Assembly (NCBI RefSeq): GCF_014852585.1
Contig: NZ_JACVBX010000007.1
Coordinates: 62,001-126,000, forward strand
DNA: 64,000 nucleotides
Direction of reading: 5' to 3'
From: Pseudomonas sp. PDM18
GTDB lineage: Bacteria > Pseudomonadota > Gammaproteobacteria > Pseudomonadales > Pseudomonadaceae
Under the pieces are notes generated by a model. The model was not told where the DNA came from. It was given only the letters and a program-made list of their open reading frames with translations, and did not search any database. Both the position numbers and the translations under genes were made by a program. Below, piece after piece: positions 55,482 through 63,706 of this stretch; position 1 is the stretch's first letter, and every line of letters starts with the position of its first letter.

Positions 55482-55988
55482 TTAGTTTGCTTGGGGGTCG
55501 AGGAGGAGCTGTTCGTCCTCGGTGAAGAAATGCTCGTCGCAGTTGTTGCCAGAACCGCTGCGATCGACCACCAGGAAGTCATCCCGCTTTTCGATCGTCA
55601 GCACCGGGTGGTGCCAGACGCCGCGGTGGTAATTGACGCCCTGCTTGCCGTTGGACAGGAAAGCGCGGACGAGACCCGATACAGGTACATCGCCAACTGG
55701 CGCGACCACGATCAGAAATTGATTGCCGAGCAGCGGAATGAACGCCTGGCTGCCCTGCGGGTGACGTTCCAGCATGCGGATGCGCAAGGGCATCTCCAGG
55801 GATTCGGCGCTGAAGATGCTGATGATCGCCTTGTCATCGGGCTGCGCCGTTTCGACGGTGGCGAGCTTGTGATATCGGCGAGTGGAGCCGTTGTTGATCA
55901 TGAAGAAGTCACTGCCTTCGGTTTCGATGACATCACCGAACGGTGCGAAGGCTTCCTTGGTCAACGGCTCGATCTTCAGGGTACGCAT
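55482..55988 (-). CDS. allA: Ureidoglycolate lyase AllA
   Basis: 168-residue cupin-like enzyme that splits ureidoglycolate into glyoxylate and urea, the final step of allantoin breakdown. Motifs: FAPFGDVIETEG near the N-terminus, LERHPQGSQAFIPLLGNQFLIVVAP, and GVNYHRGVWHHPVLTIEKRDDFLVVDR, with the histidines of the active site. Full length. Encoded between uraD and puuD on the same strand, in line with one catabolic operon. Confidence 0.95.
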   Translation of the reverse strand: MRTLKIEPLTKEAFAPFGDVIETEGSDFFMINNGSTRRYHKLATVETAQPDDKAIISIFSAESLEMPLRIRMLERHPQGSQAFIPLLGNQFLIVVAPVGDVPVSGLVRAFLSNGKQGVNYHRGVWHHPVLTIEKRDDFLVVDRSGSGNNCDEHFFTEDEQLLLDPQAN

Positions 55989-56055
55989 GGCTGGTCTTCT
56001 TTTTCGTTGTTCGCATTGGCCCCTTCGCTGGGAAGGGGAGTGAAGGTCCGCTCGC

Positions 56056-56571
56056 TCAGAGCTGCTGCAGGCGGAACATCGCGATCTTGTTGATCTCCGC
56101 CAGGGCGGTCTGGAACTCCTGCTCCGGCGTGTTGTGGATGCGCTCTTCGAACGCGGCCAGGATCTGGTGGCGGTTACTGCCCTTCACCGCCTTGATGAAG
56201 GGGAAGCCGAACTTGGCCTTGTAGGCGTCGTTGAGTTCGGTGAAGCGGGCAAATTCTTCGGCCGTGCAGTCCTGGATGCCGGCGCCGGCCTGTTCGGCGG
56301 TGCTGGAGGCGGTCAGCTCGCCACGGACGGCGGCCTTGCCGGCCAGGTCCGGGTGCGCATTGATCAGCGCCAGCTGGGCTTCATGGCTGGCGGACAAGAG
56401 AATGTCGGCCATGCGCTGCTGCAGCAGTTCGATGTCGTTCAGGCTGTCGTCGACGCCCAGGTCGTAGGCTTGCTCGGCGACCCACGGGGAGTGTTCGTAG
56501 ATATCGGCGAAGGCGGAAACGAAAGCCGCGCGGTCGAGGCTGGCCGGGGTCAGGGTCTGGAAGCGGCTCAT
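56056..56571 (-). CDS. uraD: 2-oxo-4-hydroxy-4-carboxy-5-ureidoimidazoline (OHCU) decarboxylase UraD
   Basis: 171-residue all-helical decarboxylase that stereospecifically makes S-allantoin. Conserved features: FADIYEHSPWVAEQAYD with the catalytic His, LINAHPDLAGKAA, SSTAEQAGAGIQDCTAEEFARFTELNDAYKAKFGFPFIKAVKG (with the substrate-binding F/PFI-AVKG block) and EERIHNTPEQEF. The start at 56571 overlaps the allantoinase stop by four bases. 67 bases separate it from allA, which leaves no space for an allantoicase. Confidence 0.95.
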   Translation of the reverse strand: MSRFQTLTPASLDRAAFVSAFADIYEHSPWVAEQAYDLGVDDSLNDIELLQQRMADILLSASHEAQLALINAHPDLAGKAAVRGELTASSTAEQAGAGIQDCTAEEFARFTELNDAYKAKFGFPFIKAVKGSNRHQILAAFEERIHNTPEQEFQTALAEINKIAMFRLQQL

Positions 56572-57503
56572 GCCTTGTTCTCCTGCGCTTTGAACGGGTG
56601 GTTCTCGTGCCAGTGCTTGGCGATGTCGACGCGGCGGGTGATCCACACCTTCTCGTGACCCTTAACGTACTGGATGAAACGCTCCAGCGAGGCCATACGC
56701 GCCGGACGGCCGAGCAGGCGGCAGTGCATGCCGATGGACAGCATCTTCGGTGCGCCCTCGGCACCTTCGGCGTAGAGCACGTCGAAGGCGTCTTTCAGGT
56801 ATTCGAAGAAGTCGTCGCCCTTGTTGAAGCCCTGCACCTGAGTGAAGCGCATGTCGTTGGTGTCCAGGGTATAGGGGATCACCAGGTGCGGCTTCTCGGC
56901 GGTGCTGGCCGGGTCCCAGTAGGGCAGGTCGTCGTCGTAGGTGTCGGAGTCGTAGAGGAAGTTGCCGTCTTCGCGGACGATGCGCCGGGTGTTCGGGCCC
57001 AGGCGGCCGGTGTACCAGCCCTGCGGGCGTTGGCCGGTCAGTTCGGTGAGGATGCGCACGGCCTCGAACATGTGCTCGCGCTCCTGTGCTTCGTCCATGT
57101 ACTGGTAGTCGATCCAGCGGTAGCCGTGGCTGCAGATCTCGTGGCCGTCGGCGACCATCTGGCGGATCGCCTCGGGATGGCGCTGGGCGGCCATGGCCAC
57201 GGCGAACACGGTCAGCGGCAGGTCGTACTTCTTGAACAGCTTGAGCAGGCGCCAAACGCCGGCACGGCTGCCGTATTCGTAGAGCGATTCCATGCACATG
57301 TTGCGCTCGCCCTTCAGCGGCTGGGCGGCAACCATTTCGGAGAGGAAGGCTTCGGATTCGGCGTCGCCGTGCAGGATGTTGCGTTCGCCGCCTTCTTCAT
57401 AGTTGAGGACGAAGGACAGGGCGATGCGCGCATCGTTCGGCCAGTGCGGATGGGGGATGTTGTTGCCGTAACCGATCAGGTCGCGTGGGTAGTCAGCGCT
57501 CAC
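56568..57503 (-). CDS. puuE: PuuE-type allantoinase
   Basis: 311-residue polysaccharide-deacetylase-fold enzyme that opens allantoin to allantoate and is unrelated to the metal-rich amidohydrolase allantoinases. Motifs: DYPRDLIGYGNNIPHPHWPNDARIALSFVLNYEEGGE, LTVFAVAMAAQRHP, HEICSHGYRWIDYQ (deacetylase-like His pair) and SIGMHCRLLGRPAR. The GTG at 57503 is preferred because AAGGAAC lies at the right distance, giving SADYPRDLIGYG, the usual start. A perfect TTGTATACAA lies 72 bases upstream of the start. It heads the operon puuE-uraD-allA-puuD. Confidence 0.95.
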   Translation of the reverse strand: MSADYPRDLIGYGNNIPHPHWPNDARIALSFVLNYEEGGERNILHGDAESEAFLSEMVAAQPLKGERNMCMESLYEYGSRAGVWRLLKLFKKYDLPLTVFAVAMAAQRHPEAIRQMVADGHEICSHGYRWIDYQYMDEAQEREHMFEAVRILTELTGQRPQGWYTGRLGPNTRRIVREDGNFLYDSDTYDDDLPYWDPASTAEKPHLVIPYTLDTNDMRFTQVQGFNKGDDFFEYLKDAFDVLYAEGAEGAPKMLSIGMHCRLLGRPARMASLERFIQYVKGHEKVWITRRVDIAKHWHENHPFKAQENKA

Positions 57504-57574
57504 TGCAGTGTTCCTTCTTGTGGTTGGCGGTCGGCGCCGGGTCGGTGGACTGTGCGCTGCCGTTGATGGGTGCA

Positions 57575-57584
57575 TTGTATACAA
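57575..57584. promoter_or_regulatory. TTGTATACAA palindrome (purine regulon site 2)
   Basis: Perfect 10-bp palindrome, 72 bases upstream of the puuE start; probably overlaps the puuE promoter. Confidence 0.75.
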
Positions 57585-57768
57585 AATGTGGAGCGGTCTG
57601 TAAATACAATCTGCGCAACGGTCGTTTGATTCTGTTCATCAGTGCTCGAAGGACTCCGGATGCCTCTTCTGCCCTGCTGTGACGCGGGCTCAGATGGTAT
57701 TTCGAGCACTCCTGTTGCAGGCAGCGGGACGACGCGGTGGGGCATTTTTGGCAGATTGAATCAGTTTT

Positions 57769-57778
57769 TTGTATACAA
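57769..57778. promoter_or_regulatory. TTGTATACAA palindrome (purine regulon site 3)
   Basis: Perfect 10-bp palindrome about 135 bases upstream of the HIU hydrolase ATG; same sequence as sites 1 and 2. Confidence 0.75.
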
Positions 57779-57912
57779 TAAGTGGAATCGCTGGGTATAT
57801 TCGCTTCACCAAACGCACCCGCGGGCCGCTTTGATGGCGGCCCGCTATTTCGTATCAACAAGACAGAGGAGGAAGGTGTCGGCCGGCCTCGCCGCAGGAC
57901 ACCGATAAGCCC

Positions 57913-58266
57913 ATGGGACGCCTGACCACTCACGTACTGGATTCCGCCCACGGCTGCCCCGGCCATGGCATCAAGATCGAGCTGTTCCGCGTCGAAGGCC
58001 AGCAGCTGGAGCTGATCGCGACCCGCGTGACCAACGACGATGGCCGTTGCGACGAGCCGCTGCTGCAGGGCGAGGACTTCCGCGCCGGCGTCTACCAGCT
58101 GCTGTTCAATGCCGGCGACTACTACCGTGCCCGTGGCGTCGAGCTGCCCCAGCCAGCCTTCCTCGACCAGGTTGTGCTGCGCTTCGGCATCGCCTCGGAA
58201 AGCGACCATTACCATGTGCCGCTGCTGATCTCCCCCTACAGCTATTCCACCTATCGCGGCAGTTAG
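57913..58266 (+). CDS. uraH: 5-hydroxyisourate hydrolase (transthyretin-like)
   Basis: 117-residue enzyme that hydrolyses 5-hydroxyisourate to OHCU, between PuuD and UraD in the pathway. The signature ends are intact: N-terminal LTTHVLDSAHGCPGHGIKIELF with the active-site His, RVTNDDGRCDEPLLQG, and the C-terminal SPYSYSTYRGS. Length is standard. It is divergent from the puuE operon and has its own regulon palindrome. A terminator follows, so it is monocistronic. Confidence 0.97.
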   Translation: MGRLTTHVLDSAHGCPGHGIKIELFRVEGQQLELIATRVTNDDGRCDEPLLQGEDFRAGVYQLLFNAGDYYRARGVELPQPAFLDQVVLRFGIASESDHYHVPLLISPYSYSTYRGS

Positions 58267-58312
58267 TTCCCGCCCGTAGGTCTTCCCCCGGACTCTTCGT
58301 GGAGTCTTCCTC

Positions 58313-58340
58313 AGCCCGCCCACACTGCGGGCTTTTTTTT
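58313..58340 (+). terminator. Intrinsic terminator of the HIU hydrolase gene
   Basis: AGCCCGC / GCGGGCT stem with CCACACT loop and eight T residues. Confidence 0.92.
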
Positions 58341-58518
58341 GCCTGTCGTTTGTGTAGGTCTCCCTGGCTTGGCAGATGGCATCGGGGGCGTGATGCGGGC
58401 CGCCTGATCAACGCCGGACCGGCCCTGCTGCGCGGTACTTGCCCGTGCCAGTGCTCGATCTCCCGCGCCGAGATGGCCCTGTTAGGCAGCGCTCACCAGC
58501 CCATATGACCGCTGGAAA

Positions 58519-58552
58519 GCAGAAGGCCCCGGCAATTGCCGGGGCCTTCTGC
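58519..58552 (-). terminator. 34-bp perfect palindrome, terminator of the purine permease
   Basis: GCAGAAGGCCCCGGCAA and its exact inverse TTGCCGGGGCCTTCTGC, 17-base arms without spacer, 17 bases after the permease stop. It has no long T-run, but it lies between convergent transcripts. Confidence 0.75.
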
Positions 58553-58569
58553 ATCACGAGGGGAGAGAT

Positions 58570-59916
58570 TCAGAGGAAGATGAACTTGGCCACGAATATC
58601 GCGCACAGCGCATAAAGGCTGATGGTCACGTCCTTGTGGCGGCCGGTGAAGACCTTCATCGCCACATAGGTCACGAAGCCCAGGGCGATGCCGTCGGCGA
58701 CCGAGAAGGTCAACGGCATCATGATCACGGTGACGATGGCCGGGATGGTCTCGGTGTGTTCGTTCCAGTCGATATGGGCCATGCCGCCCATCATCAGCAT
58801 AGCGACGTAGATCAGCGCGCCGGCGGTGGCGTAGGCGGGGATCATGCCGGCCAGCGGGGCGAAGAACATCGCGGCTACAAACAGCACGCCCACCACCACC
58901 GCGGTGAGGCCGGTGCGGCCACCGGCGGCGACGCCCGCGGCGCTTTCCACGTAGCTGGTCACCGGCGGCACGCCGAGCACCGCGCCGAAGGCGCTGGAGG
59001 TGCTGTCGGCTTTCATGGCTTTCGACAGGTTCTCGATGCGACCGTCTTCACGCACCAGGTGCGCGCGCTGGGCGACGCCCATCAGGGTGCCGGCGGTGTC
59101 GAACATGTGCACGAACAGGAAGGCCAGGATCACGCTGATCATGGTCACGTTGAACGCGCCGGAAATATCCATCGCCATGAAGGTCGGCGCCAGGCTCGGT
59201 GGCATCGAGAACACGCCGCCGAACTGGACGATGCCCAGCGCGATACCGGCTACGGTCACGGTGAGGATGCTGATCAGAATGCCGCCGAACACGCGGCGGT
59301 ATTCCAGTACCGCGATCATCAGGAAACAGATGGCGGCGAGCAGTGGGCCCGGGCTGGTCAGGTCGCCCAGGTGGACCAGGGTGGCGGGGCTGGCGACCAC
59401 GATACCGGCGGTCTTCAGGCCGATCAGCCCGAGGAACAGGCCGACGCCGGCGCCCATGGCGAAGCGCAGGCTGACCGGGATGCTGTTGAGCAGCCATTCG
59501 CGGATGCGCGAGAAAGTCAGGATCATGAAGGCGATGCCGGAGATGAATACCGCGCCCAGCGCGATCTCCCAGCTGTAGTTCATGGTCTTGACCACGGTGT
59601 AGGTGAAGAAGGCGTTGAGTCCCATGCCCGGCGCCAGGCCCACCGGCCAGTTGGCATAGAGGCCCATCAAGAGGCAACCGAGCGCCGCGGCAAGGCAGGT
59701 CGCGACGAAGGCGGCGCCGTGGTCGATGCCGGCGTCGGCCATGATGTTGGGGTTGACGAAGATGATGTACGCCATGGTGATGAAGGTCGTGAGACCTGCG
59801 GCGAGTTCGGTCTTCACGGTGGTGCCGTGCTGGCTGAGCTTGAACAGGCGTTCGAGCAGGCCGGTGGCAGGCGGGCTGGTTGCAAAGGCTTGTTGTTCTT
59901 GTTTGGTGCTTTCCAC
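58570..59916 (-). CDS. AzgA-type purine (guanine/hypoxanthine) permease
   Basis: 448-residue transporter of the AzgA/PbuG branch of NCS2: TVKTELAAGLTTFITMAYIIFVNPNIMADAGID at the N-terminus, NWPVGLAPGMGLNAFFTYTVV, HMFDTAGTLMGVAQRAHLV and SSAFGAVLGVPPVTSYVESAAGVAAGGRTGLTAVVVG are all hallmarks. About 12-14 membrane segments. The GTG at 59916 has GAGGAG upstream and is preferred to a TTG five codons earlier. It probably imports guanine, hypoxanthine or adenine, feeding the xanthine-urate pathway. Its promoter holds regulon site 4. Confidence 0.93.
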   Translation of the reverse strand: MESTKQEQQAFATSPPATGLLERLFKLSQHGTTVKTELAAGLTTFITMAYIIFVNPNIMADAGIDHGAAFVATCLAAALGCLLMGLYANWPVGLAPGMGLNAFFTYTVVKTMNYSWEIALGAVFISGIAFMILTFSRIREWLLNSIPVSLRFAMGAGVGLFLGLIGLKTAGIVVASPATLVHLGDLTSPGPLLAAICFLMIAVLEYRRVFGGILISILTVTVAGIALGIVQFGGVFSMPPSLAPTFMAMDISGAFNVTMISVILAFLFVHMFDTAGTLMGVAQRAHLVREDGRIENLSKAMKADSTSSAFGAVLGVPPVTSYVESAAGVAAGGRTGLTAVVVGVLFVAAMFFAPLAGMIPAYATAGALIYVAMLMMGGMAHIDWNEHTETIPAIVTVIMMPLTFSVADGIALGFVTYVAMKVFTGRHKDVTISLYALCAIFVAKFIFL

Positions 59917-60052
59917 AGCGGTACTCCTCAACGCTCTTGTTGTTGGTCCCTTGCCGTCGGCTGGTTCACCTGCGTCCCTTGCGCTAACGGAAAGAGTTGT
60001 GAGGGTGTGAATGTTGACCTTTGGGTCAGGAAGTCACGCCGCGATTATGCAG

Positions 60053-60062
60053 TTGTGTACAA
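60053..60062. promoter_or_regulatory. TTGTGTACAA palindrome (purine regulon site 4)
   Basis: One mismatch to TTGTATACAA. 137 bases upstream of the purine permease start. Confidence 0.65.
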
Positions 60063-60212
60063 AAAGTTCAAATAATGTTTAGTGTCTGGCGGAAAGATTT
60101 TTACAAGCAAAGCATCGGAATGGTCGCACGCTGACCTTCGCCAAGATCCTGCGCCGCGCGGCTTTGGAGCGGATTGGGAGTCGCTCGCGACGGCTGCACG
60201 ATAGTGGCCACT

Positions 60213-60222
60213 TTGTGTACAC
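60213..60222. promoter_or_regulatory. TTGTGTACAC site (purine regulon site 5)
   Basis: Two mismatches to TTGTATACAA, 90 bases upstream of the regulator's own ATG, consistent with autoregulation. Confidence 0.6.
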
Positions 60223-60311
60223 TGTGCCCCATGCCTGGCCCGCGGCCAGCTTCACTCACGCCCCCACGGATTTCGCGCCGGTTCAACCCGGCTGAGCAGG
60301 GTTCGACTCCG

Positions 60312-61088
60312 ATGACCGACCAGTTGCAACAGATCAGGAAGCAGCCGCGCAGTGGCAAGGCGCGCAGCGGCACTCAGGACGAGATCGTCTACGCGCACAT
60401 CTTCGACGCCATCCTCGAACAGCGCCTGGCGCCCGGCACCAAGCTGAGCGAAGAGGCCCTCGGTGAAATCTTCGGCGTCAGCCGCACCATCATCCGTCGC
60501 GCCCTGTCGCGCCTGGCCCACGAGCAGGTCGTGCTGCTGCGTCCGAACCGTGGCGCCGTGGTGGCCAGCCCGAGCATCGACGAAGCCCGGCAGATTCTCT
60601 TCGCCCGCCGCACCGTCGAGCGTGCGATCACCGAACTGGCCGTGGACAATGCCAGCAGCGATACCCTCGCTGAGCTGCGCGACATGGTGAAACAGGAGCA
60701 ATCCAGCTTCGCCCGCGGCGACCGCGGCGCCGGCATCCGCCTCTCCGGCGAATTCCACCTCAAGCTCGCCGAGATGGCCAAGAACGCGCCGCTGGTGGTG
60801 TTTCAGCGCAGCCTGGTGTCGCAGACCTCACTGATCATCGCCCAGTACGAAAGTGGCGGCCGCTCTCACTGCTCGTTCGACGAGCACAACGAAATCCTCG
60901 ATGCCATCGAGAAAGGCGACAAAGAAAAGGCCGTGACCCTGATGATGCACCACATGGCGCACATCGACGACAAACTGAACCTGGACGTGGACGGAGCCTC
61001 CGGCGACCTGCACGCGGTGTTCTCGCACCTGCTGGCCGGCAAGAAGAAGCCGCGCCGCAGCAAGGCCGACGCCGACTCGGCGGCCTGA
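60312..61088 (+). CDS. FadR-type GntR regulator of the purine island
   Basis: 258 residues. The N-terminal winged helix (DEIVYAHIFDAILEQRLAPGTKLSEEALGEIFGVSRTIIRRALSRLAHEQVVLLRPNRGAVV) and the C-terminal FCD effector domain (EARQILFARRTVERAITELAV ... FHLKLAEMAKNAPLV ... HNEILDAIEKGDKEKA with its metal/effector His) mark the FadR subgroup. The ATG at 60312 is used: a longer frame upstream has no conserved sequence. It has a short positive tail (KKKPRRSKAD). It lies divergent from the permease and its family's operators look like TTGTATACAA. Urate or another purine intermediate is the likely effector; not shown. Confidence 0.9.
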   Translation: MTDQLQQIRKQPRSGKARSGTQDEIVYAHIFDAILEQRLAPGTKLSEEALGEIFGVSRTIIRRALSRLAHEQVVLLRPNRGAVVASPSIDEARQILFARRTVERAITELAVDNASSDTLAELRDMVKQEQSSFARGDRGAGIRLSGEFHLKLAEMAKNAPLVVFQRSLVSQTSLIIAQYESGGRSHCSFDEHNEILDAIEKGDKEKAVTLMMHHMAHIDDKLNLDVDGASGDLHAVFSHLLAGKKKPRRSKADADSAA

Positions 61089-61100
61089 TCGCCGAGCCAG

Positions 61101-61131
61101 AAAAAAAGCCCCGCGGATGCGGGGCTTTTTT
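61101..61131 (+). terminator. Intrinsic terminator of the GntR gene
   Basis: AAAAAAAGCCCCGC / GCGGGGCTTTTTT stem with GGAT loop; also fits the convergent efflux operon on the other strand. Confidence 0.92.
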
Positions 61132-61176
61132 GTTGGAGCAAGAACCGCTTCTCGTCTTCGTACTGGCACTGCGCCC

Positions 61177-62619
61177 CTAGAGACTTTTGGCGTTCTCCTC
61201 GGCCTGCTGCCAGCCGCCGCCGAGGGACTTGTAGAGCAACACCAGCGTGGTCGCCACGGCCTCGCGGCTGCGCACCTGCTGTTCCTCTGTGGCCAGCAGT
61301 TCGCGCTGGGCGCTGAGCACATTGAGGAAGTCCACGGCGCCGGCCTTGTACTGCTCGCGGGCGTTGGCCAGGGCGGTGCGGCCATGCTCGGCGGCCGTAT
61401 CGAGGCTCGCCAGGCGGCGCTGGTCTGCAGCGTAGTCGGTGAGCGCGTCGTCCACTTCGCGCCAGGCGTTGAGTACGGTACGGCGGTAAGCGATGGCCGA
61501 CTCCTGCTGTTGCGCCTCGCGCAGGGCGAGCGTGCCCTTCAGGCGACCGCCTTCGAAGATCGGTAGCGACAGGCTCGGGCCGATGCCGAAGGTGCGGCTG
61601 TTCCAGTCGCCGAAGTTGGACAGTTGCAGCGCCTGGAAGCCGAAGTTGCCGTTGAGGCTGATGCGCGGATAGAAGTCCGCCTTGGCTACGCCGATGCTGG
61701 CGGTGGCGACGTGCAGCGCGGCTTCGGCGCGGCGGATGTCCGGGCGGCGCTGGGCCAGCTCCGAAGGCAGGCCGACTGGTACGCCATGCGGTGGCTGCGG
61801 TAGAGGCTTGGCCTGGGCGAGTGAGGCCTGTAGCGCGCCGGGTGCTTCGCCGAGCAGGTAGCCCAGGGCGTTGATCAGCCGCGCCTGGCGCTTCTGGCTG
61901 TCGGGCAGGCGCGCTTCGATGCTGGCGACCTGGGTCAGCGCTTCTGCCACGTCGAGTTCGGTGGCGACTCCATCGGCGCGACGCAGGCGGGTCAGCTCCA
62001 GACTGCGCTGGGCGATCTTCAGGTTGCTGCGGATGATGGCTTCCAGGTCCTGCTCGGCGCGCAGTTGCAGGTAGTTGCGAGCGGTTTCTGCGAGCACCGA
62101 GACCAGCACGTCGCGGCGGCTTTCCGCAGTGGCCTGGACGTTGGCGTCAGCGGCTTCCAGTTCGCGGTGCACGCGGCCCCAGAAATCAAGCTCCCAGGAC
62201 AGGTCGAAACCGCCGTCGAGCTGATTGAAATTGTCCTTGCCGGATTGGCCGGACGGGTCGCTCAGGCCGACCGCGCTATTGCGCTTGCGCTGGTAGCCCA
62301 GGTCCGCGCCGACATTGGGCACGGCATCGCCGCCCAGCGCCTGGCGGATCGCCCGGCTCTGCTGCAGGCGCGCGTCGGCTTCGCGCAGGTCGAGGTTGGC
62401 TTCCGCCACGCGGCGTTGCAGGTTGTTGAGCTGCGGGTCGCCCAGCAGCGTCCACCACTGCGCTTCCAGCGGCGCATTGAGCGTCTGGCTAGGCGTGTCT
62501 CCGCGCCGGGCGGACCAGTCCACCGCGTCGGCATCGCCTGGGCGCTGGAAGTCCGGGCCGACGCTACAAGCGCCGAGTGCCAGCAGGGCAAGCAGCAGAG
62601 GCGTGCGGGCGGCGATCAT
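61177..62619 (-). CDS. Efflux outer-membrane factor (NodT/OprM family)
   Basis: 480-residue TolC-like channel with a lipoprotein signal (LLLALLALGAC, Cys18). Two internal repeats of the outer-membrane factor fold are visible: LNNLQRRVAEANLDLREADARLQQSRAIRQAL and RPDIRRAEAALHVATASIGVAKADFYPRISLNG, the latter with the canonical RPDI motif. Start overlaps the adaptor stop as ATGA, so it is the third gene of the operon DHA2 pump - adaptor - channel. It would export whatever the pump handles (EmrAB-TolC-like drugs or aromatic compounds). Confidence 0.93.
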   Translation of the reverse strand: MIAARTPLLLALLALGACSVGPDFQRPGDADAVDWSARRGDTPSQTLNAPLEAQWWTLLGDPQLNNLQRRVAEANLDLREADARLQQSRAIRQALGGDAVPNVGADLGYQRKRNSAVGLSDPSGQSGKDNFNQLDGGFDLSWELDFWGRVHRELEAADANVQATAESRRDVLVSVLAETARNYLQLRAEQDLEAIIRSNLKIAQRSLELTRLRRADGVATELDVAEALTQVASIEARLPDSQKRQARLINALGYLLGEAPGALQASLAQAKPLPQPPHGVPVGLPSELAQRRPDIRRAEAALHVATASIGVAKADFYPRISLNGNFGFQALQLSNFGDWNSRTFGIGPSLSLPIFEGGRLKGTLALREAQQQESAIAYRRTVLNAWREVDDALTDYAADQRRLASLDTAAEHGRTALANAREQYKAGAVDFLNVLSAQRELLATEEQQVRSREAVATTLVLLYKSLGGGWQQAEENAKSL

Positions 62620-63695
62620 TGCGCAGCCACCTTCTGTTCTTTTTCGACGGTCTGGCCGGTTTGCTTTTCGGTATCTATCCGCGCAATCACCGACATGCCC
62701 ACGCGCAGCCGGTCGCGCAGCGGCTGGTCGGCGTCGAGGACAATCTTCACCGGGATGCGCTGGACGATCTTGGTGAAGTTGCCGGTGGCGTTGTCCGGGG
62801 CGATGGGGGCGAAGCTCAGGCCGGTGGCCGGGGCGATGCTGTCGACGTGGCCGCGCAGCGTCTCGCCGGGGAAGGTGTCGATGCTGATTTCCACGGCCTG
62901 GCCGGGTTGCACCTCGGTCAGCTGGGTTTCCTGGAAGTTGCCGACCACGTAGGCGTTCTGCAGCGGCACCACCGCCAACAGCGCATTGCCCGGCGTGGTG
63001 TAGGCGCCGACGCGCACGGCGCGGCGGCCGACCATGCCGTCGAAGGGCGCGCGGATCTCGGTGTACGACAGGTTCAGTTGCGCCTGCTGCAGTTGCGCCT
63101 GGCCACGCTTCAGCGCGCCGAGGGCTTCGGCCTGCTGAGCCAGCAACACGTCGAGCTGCTTGCGGGCGGCGAGGGCGGCAGCCTTGTCCTTGTCCAGCAC
63201 GGCCTTCGCCGAGTCGACGCGCGAGCGCGCCTGCTGGGCATTCTGCAGCGTGCCGGCGCCCTGGGTCGCGAGGTGCTGGTAGCGGTCCAGTTCCTGCGTG
63301 GCAAAGGTCAGCGCAGCCTGATCGGCCTGCACCTGGGCGGCACTCTGGGCGATCACCGCCTGCTGGCGTTCGAGGTCGGCGGCGACGTGGTGATGACGCG
63401 CCTCGGCGGCCAGCACGTCGGCCTCGGCGGCTTCCAGCGCGGCGTGGTAGTCACGGGCATCGATGCGCGCCAGGACCTGCCCCGCCTTCACCGACTGGTT
63501 GTCTTCCACCAGCACTTCCTCGATGAAACCGGCGACTTTCGGCGCCACCAGGGTGAAGTCGGCGTGGATATAGGCGTCGTCGGTGCTCTGCTCGCGGGTG
63601 GGGCCCAGCAGGCGCAGCAGCAGGTAGACGACGAGGGCGAGAAGCAGCACGGCAACCAGGGCCAGACTGCCGCGACGGGAGCTCAGTTTCGACAT
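62616..63695 (-). CDS. HlyD/EmrA-family membrane fusion protein
   Basis: 359-residue periplasmic adaptor. A single N-terminal membrane segment (SLALVAVLLLALVVYLLLRLL) is followed by the lipoyl/barrel-sandwich domain (TDDAYIHADFTLVAPKVAGFIEEVLVEDNQSVKAGQVLARI), a long helical hairpin rich in Ala/Gln (about 75-190), and the second half LSYTEIRAPFDGMVGRRAVRVG plus GMSVIARIDTEK. The ATG at 63695 follows AAAGG at eight bases; an ATG five codons earlier overlaps the pump stop. Links the DHA2 pump to the outer-membrane channel. Confidence 0.92.
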   Translation of the reverse strand: MSKLSSRRGSLALVAVLLLALVVYLLLRLLGPTREQSTDDAYIHADFTLVAPKVAGFIEEVLVEDNQSVKAGQVLARIDARDYHAALEAAEADVLAAEARHHHVAADLERQQAVIAQSAAQVQADQAALTFATQELDRYQHLATQGAGTLQNAQQARSRVDSAKAVLDKDKAAALAARKQLDVLLAQQAEALGALKRGQAQLQQAQLNLSYTEIRAPFDGMVGRRAVRVGAYTTPGNALLAVVPLQNAYVVGNFQETQLTEVQPGQAVEISIDTFPGETLRGHVDSIAPATGLSFAPIAPDNATGNFTKIVQRIPVKIVLDADQPLRDRLRVGMSVIARIDTEKQTGQTVEKEQKVAAQ

Positions 63696-63706
63696 GGGCA
63701 GACCTT

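Larger units (their letters stand above)
57504..57912. other. 409-bp divergent promoter region of puuE and HIU hydrolase
   Basis: Contains two TTGTATACAA palindromes, 57575-57584 and 57769-57778, and an inverted pair AGTGCTCGAA (57641-57650) / TTCGAGCACT (57701-57710) between them, 50 bases apart. AT content is higher than around. No gene seen. Confidence 0.7.
58267..58569. other. 303-bp region with two terminators
   Basis: Terminator of the HIU hydrolase gene at 58313-58340 and of the purine permease at 58519-58552. The about 180 bases between show no gene or repeat that I can support. Confidence 0.7.
59917..60311. other. 395-bp divergent promoter region of the permease and GntR genes
   Basis: Contains regulon palindromes TTGTGTACAA (60053-60062) and TTGTGTACAC (60213-60222). 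Otherwise AT-enriched at 60040-60110 with no gene seen. Confidence 0.7.
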
